Positions 63,984-64,000 of a stretch of DNA of 64,000 bases are shown here, one piece after another. This stretch comes from Sanderia malayensis (lineage: Eukaryota > Cnidaria > Scyphozoa > Semaeostomeae > Pelagiidae), in the NCBI GenBank assembly GCA_013076295.1, contig RQOL01000792.1:1-64000 (forward strand), given 5' to 3'. A model generated the notes under the pieces. It worked only from the letters and a program-made list of their open reading frames with translations. It did no database searches and was not told the origin of the DNA. How positions within the stretch are numbered: position 1 is the first letter of the stretch; each line of letters begins with the position of its first letter. The position numbers and the translations under genes are program-made.

Positions 63984-64000
63984 CATGTGTACTTTACTTA

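Larger units (their letters stand above)
1..64000 (+). repeat. 92-bp AT-rich satellite DNA array (whole window)
   Basis: Head-to-tail tandem array with a basic period of 92 bp. For example, the CATGTGTA landmark falls at 91, 183 and 275, and the same phase can be followed to 63,616, 63,708, 63,892 and 63,984. All monomers run in one orientation. Anchor motifs in order are CATGTGTATTT, TTAGTTTCAACTG, TAATAACGTGAATTC, ATGTGCAATTAG, GTGTGAACGAATG and TTAATATCACTG. The consensus is about 30% GC, with 34 A, 30 T, 16 G and 12 C. Every monomer carries stop codons on the plus strand, and 92 is not a multiple of three, so no long reading frame survives. There is no interrupting gene, transposon or unique sequence. 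Subtypes differ mainly in the TTAG flank (CAATTAG, CACTTAG, TATTTAG, GACTTAA), in the GTGAATTC region, and in the AACAAGCAAATG tail. The family is not recognised. A structural role at a centromere, pericentromere or subtelomere is inference only. Confidence 0.97.
62512..64000 (+). repeat. Return to the 17.7-kb type of array
   Basis: At about 62,505-62,512 the 183-bp-dimer context (CAACTACAATAACGTGG) joins ATTCGTGTGCAATTAATGTG, which belongs to the series at 17,684. From there to about 63,460-63,520 the order follows 17,684-18,700 at a constant spacing of 44,828 bp, including the 39-bp insertion. The last stretch then matches 20,990-21,470 better (TTTCATGTGCCAG and AAAATACATG forms; spacing about 42,523 bp). 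The window therefore ends inside another copy of the region III module. Confidence 0.75.

Noticed and set aside
1..64000. CRISPR array
   Set aside because: The repeated unit is the whole 92 bp. There are no unique spacers between short conserved repeats, no leader and no cas genes.
1..64000. CENP-B box in the GAACGAATG or TTTCGGCTG region
   Set aside because: Neither strand matches the TTCG....A..CGGG pattern. TTCG is present, but the required A and CGGG are not at the right spacing.
1..64000. E-box (CANNTG) and AT-rich replication-origin-like words in every monomer
   Set aside because: CATGTG, CAACTG and TTTATTTAG words are short and expected in AT-rich sequence. No close match to a defined origin consensus was found, so there is no support for a regulatory call.
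1..64000. A single fixed higher-order repeat period for the whole array
   Set aside because: Spacings of 184, 183, 551, 735, 920, 1288, 1931, 2575, 2942, 3678 and 6982 bp each apply only locally. No one period runs through the window.

Overview
The window is one uninterrupted block of eukaryotic-type satellite DNA. From the first base to the last it is a head-to-tail array of an AT-rich repeat of about 92 bp, roughly 695 monomers, all in the same orientation. I found no protein-coding gene, RNA gene, transposon, microsatellite tract or unique single-copy sequence on either strand. The only non-repeat content is a run of exactly 100 N (20452-20551). The consensus monomer, made by eye, is about 30% GC. 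Its landmarks in order are CATGTGTATTT, TTAGTTTCAACTG, TAATAACGTGAATTC, ATGTGCAATTAG, GTGTGAACGAATG and TTAATATCACTG, ending in an A-rich AAAACAAGCAAATG. I do not recognise the family or the species. An array this pure and this long, with a scaffolding gap, suggests centromeric, pericentromeric or subtelomeric heterochromatin from a long-read eukaryotic assembly. The sequence does not say which of these it is.

The array is not a simple repeat of identical monomers and does not follow one higher-order period. It is a mosaic of monomer subtypes that has been copied by nested tandem duplications, almost all of them whole numbers of monomers long. Region by region: 1-6.08 kb has short local duplications (184, 920 and 1288 bp) and one copy of the most divergent monomer type. 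6.08-17.9 kb is made of overlapping duplications with spacings of 2942, about 4.3-4.4 kb, 3678, 2575 and 735 bp. 17.9-28.6 kb contains two related monomers, one with a 39-bp insertion, the N gap, and a 551-bp duplication. 29.95-32.2 kb is a patch full of one- to few-base deletions that looks like poor consensus sequence. 32.8-43.4 kb (block A) recurs at 44.9-53.6 kb (block B); block A carries an extra 1931-bp internal tandem duplication. 47.9-54.9 kb is repeated in tandem at 54.9-61.9 kb with a spacing of 6982 bp, and a third copy starts and then breaks off. At about 62,512 the array switches back to the monomer order seen at 17.7-18.7 kb, including the second copy of the 39-bp insertion.

Nothing here works as a gene system. 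What can be read is the history of the array: unequal-crossover junctions, a likely gene-conversion patch, a 91-bp monomer subtype whose copy number explains the odd unit lengths, a locally amplified 183-bp dimer, and a sign that the 92-bp monomer itself arose from a duplicated half unit. All spacings, copy counts and consensus statements were made by reading and should be confirmed with a self dot plot.
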